From Mycolicibacterium sp. S2-37 (lineage in GTDB: Bacteria; Actinomycetota; Actinomycetes; Mycobacteriales; Mycobacteriaceae), in NCBI RefSeq assembly GCF_017352375.1, contig NZ_JAFEVR010000004.1:186001-250000 (forward strand): a stretch of 64,000 bases of DNA, in the 5' to 3' direction. Of this stretch, positions 1-8,455 are shown piece by piece (the first letter of the stretch is position 1; each line of letters opens with the position of its first letter). Position numbers and translations under genes: made by a program. The notes beneath the pieces are model-generated. The model searched no databases and was not told the DNA's origin. It saw only the letters and a program-made list of their open reading frames with translations.

Positions 1-403
1 GCTGGAGTTCGACGACGTGTCGGTCGGCCGGCCCAGGCCCGTCCTCGCCCCGCCGCCGAGCGTGATCGCCGACGGCCAGATCGCCGGTCGCCCCGCGAGC
101 CGCGGAACGGTGGAAGGCGTTGTGCGAGTAGCCAGGTCGATCCGCGAAGCACTCGACGTGCAACGCGGAGAGATCCTGGTCGCACCCGTGACCGATGTCG
201 GGTGGACGCCGTATTTCACCGTCATCGGCGCACTGGTCACCGACATCGGCAGCTCGGTGTCCCACGGCGCCGTGGTGGCACGTGAGTACGGCCTGCCCTG
301 CGTCGTCAACACCCTGGTGGCAACCCAGGTGCTCAAGACCGGCGACCGGGTGCGGGTCGACGGTGACCGTGGCCTGGTCACCCGCCTGGATCAGCGCACC
401 TGA
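1..403 (+). CDS. PEP-utilising enzyme, C-terminal swivelling domain (5'-truncated by window edge)
   Basis: The frame is open to the left edge, so only the last ~133 codons are visible; the GTG at 17 is internal. The visible part is a PEP-utilising mobile (phosphohistidine) domain. It has a GRPASRGTVEG opening, the stretch DVGWTPYF, and the active-site block SHGAVVAREYGLPCVV, whose His (codon at 263-265) carries phosphate between distant active sites in this family. PEP synthases, pyruvate phosphate dikinases and rifampin phosphotransferases all end this way. The WTP...SHGAVVAREYGLP pattern looks closest to Rph-like or PEP-synthase-like proteins, but the catalytic N-terminal domains lie outside the window, so the substrate cannot be told. 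It converges with the DedA gene and overlaps its end by 13 bases. Confidence 0.8.
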   Translation, partial: LEFDDVSVGRPRPVLAPPPSVIADGQIAGRPASRGTVEGVVRVARSIREALDVQRGEILVAPVTDVGWTPYFTVIGALVTDIGSSVSHGAVVAREYGLPCVVNTLVATQVLKTGDRVRVDGDRGLVTRLDQRT

Positions 404-1002
404 GCGCGCACCGAGCGGCGGTGAAGGTAGCGCGTTGCCTCGACGGCGACGCTGGTGAGGACCGCCAGCGCCATGCCCACCCCGATTCCGACGAACGTGT
501 TGTCCTGGAACAGCGTGCCACCGGCATAGCCGGCGAAGATGGTGTACACGCTCCAGGCCGTACACGAAATCGCTGTGTAGCCGGCGAATGTGGGCCAGCC
601 GAGCCGGGTCATGCCGGCAGTGAGCGTGACCAGATACCGGCCGACCGGAATGAAGCGGGAGGTGATGAGCACGTATCCGGCACGCGTTTCGAGTGCGGCG
701 CCGAGCCAATCGTGGGTCTTGCGCCGCCTCGTTCCCGGCGGGAGGCTTCGGAGCACTCGGTCGGCCGTGAGGCGGCCGAGTCCGTAGGGCACCATATCGC
801 CGAGGAAGGCGCCGAGCGCCGTGGCGGCGACGGCGGGCAGGAGCGCCGTCTGGCCGCTGGCCGCGTAGACACCGGCGACGACGATGACGGGTTCGCTCGG
901 GATCGCTGGAAGGAACGAGTCGAGCAGCGACACCGAGATCAACACGAGGTACAGCCAGGGCGAGGAGACCAGTTCTTCGGCGAGCCGCAGCCAGTCGATC
1001 AT
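391..1002 (-). CDS. DedA-family integral membrane protein
   Basis: A 203-residue polytopic protein of the DedA/VTT (SNARE-associated) family, implicated in lipid flipping and membrane homeostasis. It shows the acidic motif in LLDSFLPAIPSEPVIVVAG, the basic segment TSRFIPVGRYLVTLTAGM typical of DedA re-entrant loops, and several hydrophobic helices. The frame extends upstream, but the start MIDWLRLAEEL is preferred because its ATG overlaps the stop of the SnoaL-like gene (ATGA), which suggests translational coupling, and the extension is arginine-rich and unlike the family. Its transported lipid is unknown. Confidence 0.85.
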   Translation of the reverse strand: MIDWLRLAEELVSSPWLYLVLISVSLLDSFLPAIPSEPVIVVAGVYAASGQTALLPAVAATALGAFLGDMVPYGLGRLTADRVLRSLPPGTRRRKTHDWLGAALETRAGYVLITSRFIPVGRYLVTLTAGMTRLGWPTFAGYTAISCTAWSVYTIFAGYAGGTLFQDNTFVGIGVGMALAVLTSVAVEATRYLHRRSVRAQVR

Positions 1003-1511
1003 GAGGTGGCGTCTTGTGAACGCGTCGCCCGGTGGTCGGCCGCGCGTGCAGCGGCCAATTCGTACACGTTCGGGCATCCTTCCCAGGGCGCGGTGCGTAC
1101 CACGGACCAGTGATGAATCCTCCACCGCTGCAGTTGTTTGCGTAGCTCGAGCTCCCAGTATCCGCGCATCGTGCAGAAGTCCACGACACCGGCCGGCGCA
1201 GGCACATGGTGATAGGCGGTCATATGCGCGCGACAGTGGGCCGCACCGTCGACCAGCGTCACGACGAGATTCGACGAGGCGTGATGTGTGCAGTCGAAAC
1301 CGGTCAAGGTCGCCCGAGCGAGATGGACCAGATCCACGACGGCCATGGTCGCCGGCGGCGTGCCGTGGTGGTGTCTGGACAGATCGAGGTGCACCTCGTC
1401 GGCGAACAGTTCCTGCAAAGCGGTCCAGTTTCGGTCATCCTGGGCATCGGCGAGCCTGGCGACGATGTCGGCGATGACCGCCCGGTCGATCAACTCAGCC
1501 AGGGCGTTCAT
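999..1511 (-). CDS. SnoaL-like / NTF2-fold protein
   Basis: About 170 residues with the signature of the SnoaL_4 class of NTF2-like folds: an N-terminal helix (RAVIADIVARLADAQDDRNW), then LFADEVHLDLS and a beta-rich barrel ending in WRIHHWSVVRTAPWEG. Members are small cyclases, isomerases or ring-hydroxylating subunits that bind a hydrophobic ligand in the cone. The start at 1511 has a GGGAG Shine-Dalgarno at good spacing; an alternative ATG at 1544 would overlap the stop of the upstream monooxygenase. The gene sits between a flavin monooxygenase and a DedA gene on one strand, so a role with the monooxygenase in modifying a small aromatic or polyketide-like substrate is an inference. Confidence 0.75.
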   Translation of the reverse strand: MNALAELIDRAVIADIVARLADAQDDRNWTALQELFADEVHLDLSRHHHGTPPATMAVVDLVHLARATLTGFDCTHHASSNLVVTLVDGAAHCRAHMTAYHHVPAPAGVVDFCTMRGYWELELRKQLQRWRIHHWSVVRTAPWEGCPNVYELAAARAADHRATRSQDATS

Positions 1512-1540
1512 CGACAGGTCTCCCGAGCCGGGAGCGCGGA

Positions 1541-2659
1541 TCATCTCGACGCCCCCGGTGCGGCCGGCGCGGTGAGAAGCGGGCTGAGCATCCAGTGGTG
1601 GAATGCGGCGTAGTTCCGCGCGAACTCCTGCGGCGTGCGCGCGTGTTCGACCGCGGCCGACAGTTCAGCGACGTGGGCGTAGCGCGGGATCCGATCTGCC
1701 TCGTAGGCCGCCAGCGCGGCGGGTACGTCAGCAGGCGTGGTGAGCAGTTCGCCGAGCAGTGCGGCGTCTTCGACGCCCAACGTTGCGCCCGCGGTGATGT
1801 GCGGAGACATCGCATGGGCCGCGTCACCGGCCAGGACGACGCGCGAGGAGGCCCACCGCGGCAGCGGCGGCACGATCATGATCTGGTTCTGCAGGATGTC
1901 CTCTTCGGGTGTCGCACCGATCAGCTCGGCAAGGACGCCGCTCCCATCCGCGCCGAGGTGCGCGGCTCGTTGCAGGGCTTGCTGTTTCACCGTCCCGGTC
2001 AGCGGTGGCGTGTCGAACTGGTTCACCAGCCAATACACCCCGCCGTCATAGGTGCGGACGTAGCCCCCGCGGCACCGCCGGTCCCCCAGGATCAGCCGGT
2101 CCTCGGTGAAGGTTCGGCCGGAATTCGGGATGATCGCCCGCCAGACGTGGTGGCCGGGGTGTTCCTGCGCCGCAGTGCCGGGGACCAACTGCGCGCGCAC
2201 CGTCGAGAACGCCCCATCAGCCCCGATCAGCACGTCGGCTTCCCGAGCGCTGCCGTCGGACAGCCGGACCGCGACGTTGCCCTCGTGCTCGCGGTAGCCC
2301 TCGAAACCCGTTCCCAGCCGGATGTTCTCCCGGCCCACGGCGTCGGCGAGCAGATCATTGAGCTTCGCGCGGTGGACCAACAGGCACCGGTGATATTCGG
2401 GGCCGTACTCCGCGGTGGTGAGAACCTGTCCGGCTGCGTCGTGGAAGTACATCTCGCTCGGTTTGGCGATGGCGCGCACCTGCTCGCCGAGGCCGAGCCC
2501 GTCGAGGACCGCAATCGCGTTGGCCCACAACCCCAGACCGGTGCCGGCGGCCCGGATCTCGGCTGCACGCTCGTAGACGACCACCTCGTGGCCGGCGCGG
2601 CGCAGCGCCACACCGCAGGTGAGGCCGACGATCCCGGCACCGACGACGACCGCGCGCAT
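1541..2659 (-). CDS. FAD-dependent monooxygenase (UbiH/PHBH-type)
   Basis: A 372-residue class A flavoprotein hydroxylase. The N-terminus carries the Rossmann motif GAGIVG; mid-protein is the DG motif (VLIGADGAFSTVR); the C-terminal half has GDAAHAMSPHITAGA, which contacts FAD ribityl and gates NAD(P)H. The fold is that of 3-hydroxybenzoate 6-hydroxylase, salicylate hydroxylase and FAD-dependent urate hydroxylase; the substrate cannot be fixed from sequence. The start is the ATG of MRAVVVGAG, which has a GAGGGG ribosome site; a frame extension to 2689 is unlikely. It is divergent from a LysR regulator, the usual arrangement for an aromatic hydroxylase controlled by its neighbour, and is followed by the SnoaL-like gene. 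Confidence 0.85.
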   Translation of the reverse strand: MRAVVVGAGIVGLTCGVALRRAGHEVVVYERAAEIRAAGTGLGLWANAIAVLDGLGLGEQVRAIAKPSEMYFHDAAGQVLTTAEYGPEYHRCLLVHRAKLNDLLADAVGRENIRLGTGFEGYREHEGNVAVRLSDGSAREADVLIGADGAFSTVRAQLVPGTAAQEHPGHHVWRAIIPNSGRTFTEDRLILGDRRCRGGYVRTYDGGVYWLVNQFDTPPLTGTVKQQALQRAAHLGADGSGVLAELIGATPEEDILQNQIMIVPPLPRWASSRVVLAGDAAHAMSPHITAGATLGVEDAALLGELLTTPADVPAALAAYEADRIPRYAHVAELSAAVEHARTPQEFARNYAAFHHWMLSPLLTAPAAPGASR

Positions 2660-2803
2660 CACCGCCGCCCCTCGGCCGTCGTCGAGCACGGGCGATGCCG
2701 CTGGTGTGGATGTCCAGTCATGTCGGAACTCCTTCTGTGAGGTGATGCTCTCGACGCTAGAGACACGGGCCGATTAACTCCAGTGCAATGTTGGTACATA
2801 GTC

Positions 2804-2820
2804 ATTACTCGGTTGATAAT
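2804..2820. promoter_or_regulatory. Candidate LysR-type operator (T-N11-A inverted repeat)
   Basis: The divergent gap between the monooxygenase and the LysR gene holds ATTA-N9-TAAT, a perfect short dyad containing the T-N11-A core typical of LysR regulators. It lies seven bases upstream of the chosen LysR start, in an AT-rich patch that stands out from the GC-rich surroundings. Binding is inferred from position and symmetry only. Confidence 0.45.
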
Positions 2821-2826
2821 CGGTGG

Positions 2827-3726
2827 ATGGACTACGACATGAAGCTGATCGAGGCGTTGGACGCGCTACTGGCCGAGAACAGCGTGACCAAAGCCGCTGC
2901 GCGGCTGCATACTTCGGCGCCCGCGATGAGCCGGACGCTGGGCCGGCTGCGGCGGGCCTTCGACGACCCGCTGCTGGTCCGGGCCGGCCGGGAACTCGTA
3001 CCCACGCCCCGGGCACTGGAACTCCGTGGTGAAGTGCACGCGATCGCGACCCGCGCGCGAGCGCTGTTCGCGCCCTCGGACGCCGCCGACCCGCGGACCG
3101 TCGTGCGGATGCTCGACCTGCAGGTCGCCGACGTGCTGTCCACGACGTTCATCCCGTCGCTCATCGACGATCTCCGGGTGCACGCGCCCGGCATCTCGTT
3201 GCGGGTGCGTCCGGAGGGTCTCGAGGACGCGCCGACCCTGCGGGAGGGACTCGTCGATCTCGAGATCGGGGTCATCCGCCCGGGCGATCCGGAGATCCGC
3301 TCGGAGCCACTGGTGACCGAGACATTGGTCGGCGCGGTGCGGCGGGATCATCCACTCACGCGGGTGAAGACCGTGACACCGCAGCGGTTCGCCGCGGCCG
3401 AACACATCGTGGTGTCGCGGAGAGGCCGAGCGCATGGACCCATCGACGACCGCCTCGCCGAACTGGGCTTGCGCCGGCGCGTCGCCGCCGTGGTCCCCAG
3501 CTTCGCCAGCGCGCTCTACCTCGCCCGGGCGACCGACGTCGTCTGCGTGGCCCCGGCCCGGCTCGGGCGTCTGATGCTGGACACCCTCGGTTTGCACACC
3601 TTTCCGATTCCGCTGACATTGCCGCCGTCGACGATCGGGATGGCGTGGCACCCGCGCAGCCACCACGACCGTGCCCACGAACTGCTCCGCGAGCGCACCC
3701 GCCACATCATGGCCGCCATCGACTGA
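2827..3726 (+). CDS. LysR-family transcriptional regulator
   Basis: A 299-residue LysR regulator. The N-terminal winged helix-turn-helix is clear (SVTKAAARLHTSAPAMSRTLGRLRR), followed by a linker helix and a periplasmic-binding-protein-like effector domain (VLSTTFIPSLIDDLRVHAPGISLRV). Lengths fit the family (about 300). The start MDYDMKLIEAL is preferred over a frame-open ATG at 2788, which would place a LysR-type dyad inside the coding region. It is divergent from the flavin monooxygenase and probably activates it in response to the hydroxylase substrate; this role is inferred from context. Confidence 0.88.
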   Translation: MDYDMKLIEALDALLAENSVTKAAARLHTSAPAMSRTLGRLRRAFDDPLLVRAGRELVPTPRALELRGEVHAIATRARALFAPSDAADPRTVVRMLDLQVADVLSTTFIPSLIDDLRVHAPGISLRVRPEGLEDAPTLREGLVDLEIGVIRPGDPEIRSEPLVTETLVGAVRRDHPLTRVKTVTPQRFAAAEHIVVSRRGRAHGPIDDRLAELGLRRRVAAVVPSFASALYLARATDVVCVAPARLGRLMLDTLGLHTFPIPLTLPPSTIGMAWHPRSHHDRAHELLRERTRHIMAAID

Positions 3727-3749
3727 GTGCTCCGATCAGCTGCGGCCGG

Positions 3750-5144
3750 TCACTGCGCGCCCGACATCGACGGGAGGAAGGTGACGATCGCGGGGAACGC
3801 GATGAGCACCGCCACCACGACCAGGTCGGCCACGATGAACGGCGCGACGCCACGAAACACCGTGCCCAGCCCGGCCTCCCGCACCGCGCCGGAGTAGACG
3901 AACGCATTCATTCCCACCGGCGGCGTGATCAACGCCATCTCGGCGACCTTCACGACGAGGACGCCGATCCAGATCCCGTCGAATCCGTAGCCGACCAGGA
4001 TCGGGTGCAGCAGCGGTGCGGCGATCAGGATCATCGAGATGCCGTCGAGAAACATGCCCATGGGCAGCAGGATTGCCAGGCAGAGCACGAGCACCAGGTA
4101 CGGCGGCAGGTCCGCCTCCGTCACCGTGCTCACCAGGGACATGCTGGCCCCGCTCAGCGCGAGGACGTAGGTGAACACCCCGGCGCCGACCATCAGCAGG
4201 AAGGTCATCGCGGTCAGGCCGACCGCTTCCGTCAGCGCCTCCTTGATCTCGTGCAGCCAGGCCGGCGGCCGTGTCCGCAGCAGGAGGATGACCAGCGCCG
4301 CGAGCGCACCGAAGGACGCCGCTTCCGTGGGCGTGGCCAGCCCGAGGTAGATGGTGCCGATGGACACGGCGAAGATGACTGCCAGATAGAGGAATCCCGA
4401 GACGTCGAGGCGGCTCGGCGCCCCGGACTCCGCCGCGGCAGAAGACGTTTCGGTGTCGGGCTCACCCAGCGCGTCGGAGGTCCCCGCATTGCCGGCGCCC
4501 TGACGGACGGGCACTCTCGCAGTGCGGCGCCGTTGCCACATCACCAACGACACGATGGTGACCGCGTAGGCGGCGATGGTGACCAGACCCGGCCCGATCC
4601 CAGCGATCAACAGCTGCCCGATGCTCTCCTCGGTGACCACGCCGTAAAGGACCAAGACGATGGACGGCGGGATCAAGACGCCCAGTGTTCCTCCGGCACA
4701 GACGACCCCTGCCGCAAGACGGATGCTGTACCCGGCGCGGACGATGGCGTCGGTGGAGACCCGCGCCATCGTGGCCACCGTCGCCACGCTCGATCCGGTG
4801 ACCGCGGCGAACATGCCGGATCCGGCGAGCGAGGCGAGCGCAGGTCCGCCGGGAAGTCGTCGTAGCGCCGCCGACGCCAGGTCGAAGCCGGCTTGGGCGA
4901 GGCCCGCCCGCACGGCGAAGATCCCCATGACGATGAACAGCGGGATGATCGTGAGCGAGTAGTCGGCCGCGGTGGAGAACGGCTGGTTGGACACCGTGCT
5001 GACTCCGGCGCCGGTGCTGCGCAGCAGCAGCACCCCGACCAGCGCCGAGGCCATCAGCGACAAGCCCACGTGGAGCCGGATCGCCAGCAGCGCGAAGAAC
5101 AGGACGAGAACGACGACCAGCACGACGCCGGTGGTGGCGGTCAT
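3750..5144 (-). CDS. dctM: TRAP transporter large permease (DctM-like)
   Basis: A 464-residue, ~12-helix membrane protein of the DctM family, the sodium- or proton-coupled channel of tripartite ATP-independent periplasmic transporters. Typical elements are IPLFIVMGIFAVRAG, GSGMFAAVTGSSVATVATM, GTLGVLIPPSIVLVLYGVVTEESIGQLLIAGI and the C-terminal ITPPVGMNAFV. A polar loop around residues 215-250 is longer than usual. The start is the ATG at 5144, four bases inside the dctQ stop (ATGA). It is the last gene of the amidase-aldolase-TRAP unit. TRAP systems are uncommon in mycobacteria, so the unit may be acquired. Confidence 0.9.
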   Translation of the reverse strand: MTATTGVVLVVVLVLFFALLAIRLHVGLSLMASALVGVLLLRSTGAGVSTVSNQPFSTAADYSLTIIPLFIVMGIFAVRAGLAQAGFDLASAALRRLPGGPALASLAGSGMFAAVTGSSVATVATMARVSTDAIVRAGYSIRLAAGVVCAGGTLGVLIPPSIVLVLYGVVTEESIGQLLIAGIGPGLVTIAAYAVTIVSLVMWQRRRTARVPVRQGAGNAGTSDALGEPDTETSSAAAESGAPSRLDVSGFLYLAVIFAVSIGTIYLGLATPTEAASFGALAALVILLLRTRPPAWLHEIKEALTEAVGLTAMTFLLMVGAGVFTYVLALSGASMSLVSTVTEADLPPYLVLVLCLAILLPMGMFLDGISMILIAAPLLHPILVGYGFDGIWIGVLVVKVAEMALITPPVGMNAFVYSGAVREAGLGTVFRGVAPFIVADLVVVAVLIAFPAIVTFLPSMSGAQ

Positions 5145-5659
5145 CGGTCGACTCCGCTCTGCTCGGACCGCAGCGCCGCGAAGGTGAGCAGCTCCTTCCA
5201 CACGGCCACCACGAAGAACAAGACGAACGACGCGAGCAGCACCACCTTCGCCGGCCAGGTCGGGAGCCGTAGGATGTCGTTCGTCGTCTCACCGCGCTCG
5301 ACTGCGCTGAGCAGGACTTCGCTCAGCCCCCACGTCAGCAGAACGCCGAGGCCAATCAGCAGGACACCGCGCAAGATCGAGAAGACCGCCCGCGTGCGCA
5401 CCCCGAAGCGGCTCTCGAACAGTTCGACCGCCACGTGCCTGCCGTCGGCCTCGGCGGCGGCGAGGCCGAGGAAGGCGACGGCCACCAGCAGCATCGTGGC
5501 GATGTCGACGGTGCCGACGATCGAGCGGTCACGGGCGTTGCGGCTCACCACGTCGGCAATGGTCAGCAGGATGAGCGCGAGCAGCAGTACTCCTGCGACG
5601 ACGCCGAGCGCACGGACGGTCAGCAGCAGCGGCCGCGGAAGGGTGACGTCCTCGGTCAT
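5141..5659 (-). CDS. dctQ: TRAP transporter small permease (DctQ-like)
   Basis: A 172-residue membrane protein with four predicted helices (LLLTVRALGVVAGVLLLALILLTI; TVDIATMLLVAVAFLGLAAA; two further C-terminal helices). It has the DctQ features of a conserved Arg after the first helix (ADVVSRNARD) and the sequence DGRHVAVELFESRF. It is the structural partner of DctM. The start at 5659 overlaps the dctP stop (ATGA); the upstream frame extension is arginine-rich and not DctQ-like. Order P-Q-M is the usual TRAP operon order. Confidence 0.88.
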   Translation of the reverse strand: MTEDVTLPRPLLLTVRALGVVAGVLLLALILLTIADVVSRNARDRSIVGTVDIATMLLVAVAFLGLAAAEADGRHVAVELFESRFGVRTRAVFSILRGVLLIGLGVLLTWGLSEVLLSAVERGETTNDILRLPTWPAKVVLLASFVLFFVVAVWKELLTFAALRSEQSGVDR

Positions 5660-6756
5660 CGGTTCTCTCCCTTGAGACACGCGTAGAAGGGATCGGTGTA
5701 GCGCGACCGGGCGGACTCCTCGTTGATGATCCGGCGGTAGTCGGCGAGCACGCCTTCGGCGTCGTAGCCGCGCTCGGTGTACCGGTCGACCCACTGCTGC
5801 GCGATTCCGGCTCGTTCCTTCCACGCCGCGACGTCAGCGGGCGGCATCGTGGACAGTTGCGCTCCGGTTCGTCGCAGGTCGGTACAGGCCTGGACGCCGA
5901 GCGTGTCCATCTCCTCGAGCCCGTTGGCGACGGCGTTTCCGGAGGCCTCCGCGATCGCATCCTGGTACTCCGGGGGCATCTTCTCCAGCAGCTCGGAGTT
6001 GATGACCACGATCGACGATGCGTAGCTGCCGATTCCGGGGTCGACGAGGTAGGGCGTGGTGGATGCCAACCCGAACGTCGGCAGGTTGGCGATCGCCAGC
6101 GAGGTGTATCCGTCGATGACGCCTCGTTGCATGGACTCGTAGACGTCGGTGGCCGTCATCGCGACGGGGTTCGCGCCCACGGCGAGCAGCGCTTCGGACG
6201 TGAGGCCACCGGATCGAATGCTGCGCCCCGCCAGGTCATCCGGCGTTCGGGCGGGTTCCTCGAGGCCGATCAGGTTGATCCCGAGCGGTAGGGGAAACAG
6301 GAGTTGCACGCCCTGGCGGTCGAAGTCGTCGCGGTAGGTGTCGTTCTCCTCGTACAGGCGCTCGATGGCCGTCATCTGGACCTGGGGGTTGTTGGTTTCG
6401 AACGGCAGCTCGATGACGGTGAACATGGACAGGTCCGACGCGGAGTACAGCGAGCCGACCTGTGCGAGGTCTGCTCGGCCGTCGAGGGTCGCCTGCAGCG
6501 ACTCGTCGGCACCGACGAGGCTCTGGGAGTAGTGGAACGTCACCCGCACCCCGCCGTCGGTGCGCTCCTCCACCTCCTTGGCCCACCGCTGCATGGTCAG
6601 GGACTGGTCCGACGTCGGCGAGGAGTAGGTGGTGTAGTGCACGACGAACGTGCCGTCGTCGGCGGCGCAGCCCGACAGTGCGGCTGCAATCACGGCCGCG
6701 GTGACGATCGCGATGGCTCTACGCACTCGGCGCATCAGGCGGACGGCATCGCTCAT
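5656..6756 (-). CDS. dctP: TRAP transporter substrate-binding lipoprotein (DctP-like)
   Basis: A 366-residue solute-binding protein with a lipoprotein signal peptide: basic N-terminus, hydrophobic core, and lipobox LSGC with Cys30 as the likely lipid anchor. Lipidation suits a Gram-positive-type envelope; Gram-negative DctP proteins are usually free in the periplasm. DctP hallmarks include ADLAQVGSLYSASDLSMFTVIELPF, GRSIRSGGLTSEALLAVGANPVAM, and ESMQRGVIDGYTSLAIANLPTFGL, the helix containing the ligand-carboxylate arginine in the family. It starts one base after the amidase stop. The ligand is probably a carboxylate or amide, judged from the co-transcribed enzymes. Confidence 0.9.
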   Translation of the reverse strand: MSDAVRLMRRVRRAIAIVTAAVIAAALSGCAADDGTFVVHYTTYSSPTSDQSLTMQRWAKEVEERTDGGVRVTFHYSQSLVGADESLQATLDGRADLAQVGSLYSASDLSMFTVIELPFETNNPQVQMTAIERLYEENDTYRDDFDRQGVQLLFPLPLGINLIGLEEPARTPDDLAGRSIRSGGLTSEALLAVGANPVAMTATDVYESMQRGVIDGYTSLAIANLPTFGLASTTPYLVDPGIGSYASSIVVINSELLEKMPPEYQDAIAEASGNAVANGLEEMDTLGVQACTDLRRTGAQLSTMPPADVAAWKERAGIAQQWVDRYTERGYDAEGVLADYRRIINEESARSRYTDPFYACLKGENR

Positions 6757-6757
6757 G

Positions 6758-7555
6758 TCATGCCTCCGGCTGAACGCGGTAGCGCCTCAGTGCGAGAGCA
6801 GGATTGACGGTGCGGACGCCGTCGAGCCGGCTGCGCTCCAGACGGGCCACGCCTATCCCCGCGGCCTCGCCGAGCGCCGCCAGGGGAATGCCCATCGGAT
6901 CGAGGATGACGCTGTTGCCCGAGCCCGCCGGGGCGATCTGATCCGCGGCCAGGACGTAGACGGTGTTCTCGATGGCTCGCGCTCGAAGGAGGGTGTTCCA
7001 GTGGTACTCCTTGAGCGGCCCCGGCACCCACTCGGCGGGCAGCGCGATCACGTCGGCGCCTGCGTCGACCAGGGTTCGGGAGGCCTCCGGGAAGCGGAGG
7101 TCGTAGCAGGTCTGCATGCCGACCGTGAACCCGTTCACCCGCAGCAACTCAGGGGTGGAGGGGTCGGCCGCGATGACCCGATCGGATTCCTTGTAGCCGA
7201 ATGCGTCGTAGAGGTGGACCTTTCGGTACACGGCGGCGATCTTGCCGTCCTGGATGCCCACCAGGGTGTTGTGGATCTTGCCGTTCCCGGCGGACTCGTT
7301 CACGCCGGCGATGACGGTCAGGTTCAGCTCGGCGGCGGCCTGTGCCAGCCGAGTGACCGACGGCCCGTCCAGGGACTCGGCGGTGTGCACGAAGCGATCG
7401 TCCATCGAGGGAACGGTGAACACCGAGTACTCGGGTAGGACGACGAGTTCGGCGCCCTGAGCGGCTGCCTGCCGGAGCAGGTCGATCATCACCTCGAGAT
7501 TCGCCGCCTTGTCCTCGGACGGGGCGAACTGGGCGATCGCGGCAGTCAGGGTCAT
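6758..7555 (-). CDS. Carbon-nitrogen hydrolase (nitrilase/omega-amidase family)
   Basis: A 265-residue member of the nitrilase superfamily with the full catalytic set: Glu42 (VVLPEYSVF), Lys112 (YRKVHLYD) and Cys150 (GMQTCYDLRFPE). The YDLRFPE context is typical of Nit2-like omega-amidases and carbamoyl hydrolases rather than true nitrilases, so it probably hydrolyses an amide or carbamoyl group in the cytoplasm. The frame is open ~156 codons further upstream, but that part is an out-of-frame shadow of the aldolase; the ATG at 7555 overlaps the aldolase stop (ATGA). Its place between an aldolase and a TRAP transporter suggests catabolism of an imported amide-bearing acid. Confidence 0.88.
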   Translation of the reverse strand: MTLTAAIAQFAPSEDKAANLEVMIDLLRQAAAQGAELVVLPEYSVFTVPSMDDRFVHTAESLDGPSVTRLAQAAAELNLTVIAGVNESAGNGKIHNTLVGIQDGKIAAVYRKVHLYDAFGYKESDRVIAADPSTPELLRVNGFTVGMQTCYDLRFPEASRTLVDAGADVIALPAEWVPGPLKEYHWNTLLRARAIENTVYVLAADQIAPAGSGNSVILDPMGIPLAALGEAAGIGVARLERSRLDGVRTVNPALALRRYRVQPEA

Positions 7556-8334
7556 CGGGCACTCCTCACGTCGGCTGTGATGTCCTGCAGGCTCTGCATG
7601 GTCGCGGTGAACCCCGCCAGCATGGCGCCGTACTGCATCGCGGCGACGATGGTGTGGGCACCCTCTTCCACCGCCAGGCGCTGCTCGGCGGCGCTCCAGG
7701 CCGGCAGCAGCCACGGCTTGCCTGCGGCGTTGGCGGCGCGCGCCAGGTGGCGGATGTCTGCGAGGTCTTCGGTTGTCACGCCGTAGGCCCCGCGGTCCCG
7801 ACGCAGCGAGAGGTCCGAGGGTCCGATGAAGATCCCGTCCACCACGGGCAGTGCCAAGATCTCCTCGATGTCGTCGAACGCGGAGGCGTCTTCGATCATG
7901 GGGTAGCACTGCGTGTTCCGGTCTTGGGCGCTCACCCAGTCGTCGGTGAACCCCCGATATCCGGAGGTCCTGCCGCCCGCGAAGGACCGATCGCCCAGCG
8001 GTGGAAATTTCGCGAAGCCGCATATCCGAGCCGCGTGGTCGGCGGACGTGATGTGCGGGATCGCGACGGCGTCTGCGCCGAAGTCGAGCGCCTGCTGGAT
8101 CGGGCCGCGCTCCGGCCCGAGCACCTTGGCGATCACCCGCATCCCCTTGGCCCGGATCAGCGGGATGATCCAGTCCACAGCGCGCAGGTCGAACAGCCCA
8201 TGCTCGATGTCGAGGACGACGGTGTCGTAGCCGGCCAGGCTGCCCATCTCGACGGCGGCCGCCGAGGGCTCGGTGAGCCAGATCGACGTCGATGGCTGTT
8301 GACGTTCGAAGCCGTTCTCGGCGGGGTTCGGCAT
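7552..8334 (-). CDS. HpcH/HpaI-family aldolase (class II pyruvate aldolase)
   Basis: A 260-residue TIM-barrel aldolase/citrate-lyase-family protein. It has VVLDIEHGLFD, RVIAKVLG (in place of the usual R-P/V segment), DAVAIPHI, and the metal-binding stretch PMIEDASAFDDIEEIL followed by GIFIGPSDLSLRRD, giving the Glu and Asp ligands of a divalent metal. Enzymes of this family cleave 4-hydroxy-2-oxo acids to pyruvate or glyoxylate plus an aldehyde. The start MPNPAENGF has an AGAGGG ribosome site. It is the promoter-proximal gene of the unit, divergent from the GntR regulator. Confidence 0.88.
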   Translation of the reverse strand: MPNPAENGFERQQPSTSIWLTEPSAAAVEMGSLAGYDTVVLDIEHGLFDLRAVDWIIPLIRAKGMRVIAKVLGPERGPIQQALDFGADAVAIPHITSADHAARICGFAKFPPLGDRSFAGGRTSGYRGFTDDWVSAQDRNTQCYPMIEDASAFDDIEEILALPVVDGIFIGPSDLSLRRDRGAYGVTTEDLADIRHLARAANAAGKPWLLPAWSAAEQRLAVEEGAHTIVAAMQYGAMLAGFTATMQSLQDITADVRSAR

Positions 8335-8408
8335 TGCTTCGCCCTCTTTTCGGGTGACTCGAAACTCACTGACCGCAGACGACAACGCGGATCACACCTT
8401 GTAGACAT

Positions 8409-8420
8409 GTTGTATACACG
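8409..8420. promoter_or_regulatory. Candidate GntR (FCD subfamily) operator
   Basis: The gap between the aldolase and the GntR gene contains GTTGTATACACG, centred on the perfect dyad TGTATACA (8411-8418). This resembles the TTGTATACAA-type sites bound by many FCD-type GntR regulators. It is placed to block both divergent promoters. Confidence 0.5.
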
Positions 8421-8455
8421 AAGAATGCAACTGGTGTAAATGGTTCAATGAGGCC

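Noticed and set aside
7556..8023. N-terminal extension of the amidase
   Set aside because: Arg/His-rich shadow of the aldolase gene; the coupled ATG at 7555 matches the family start.
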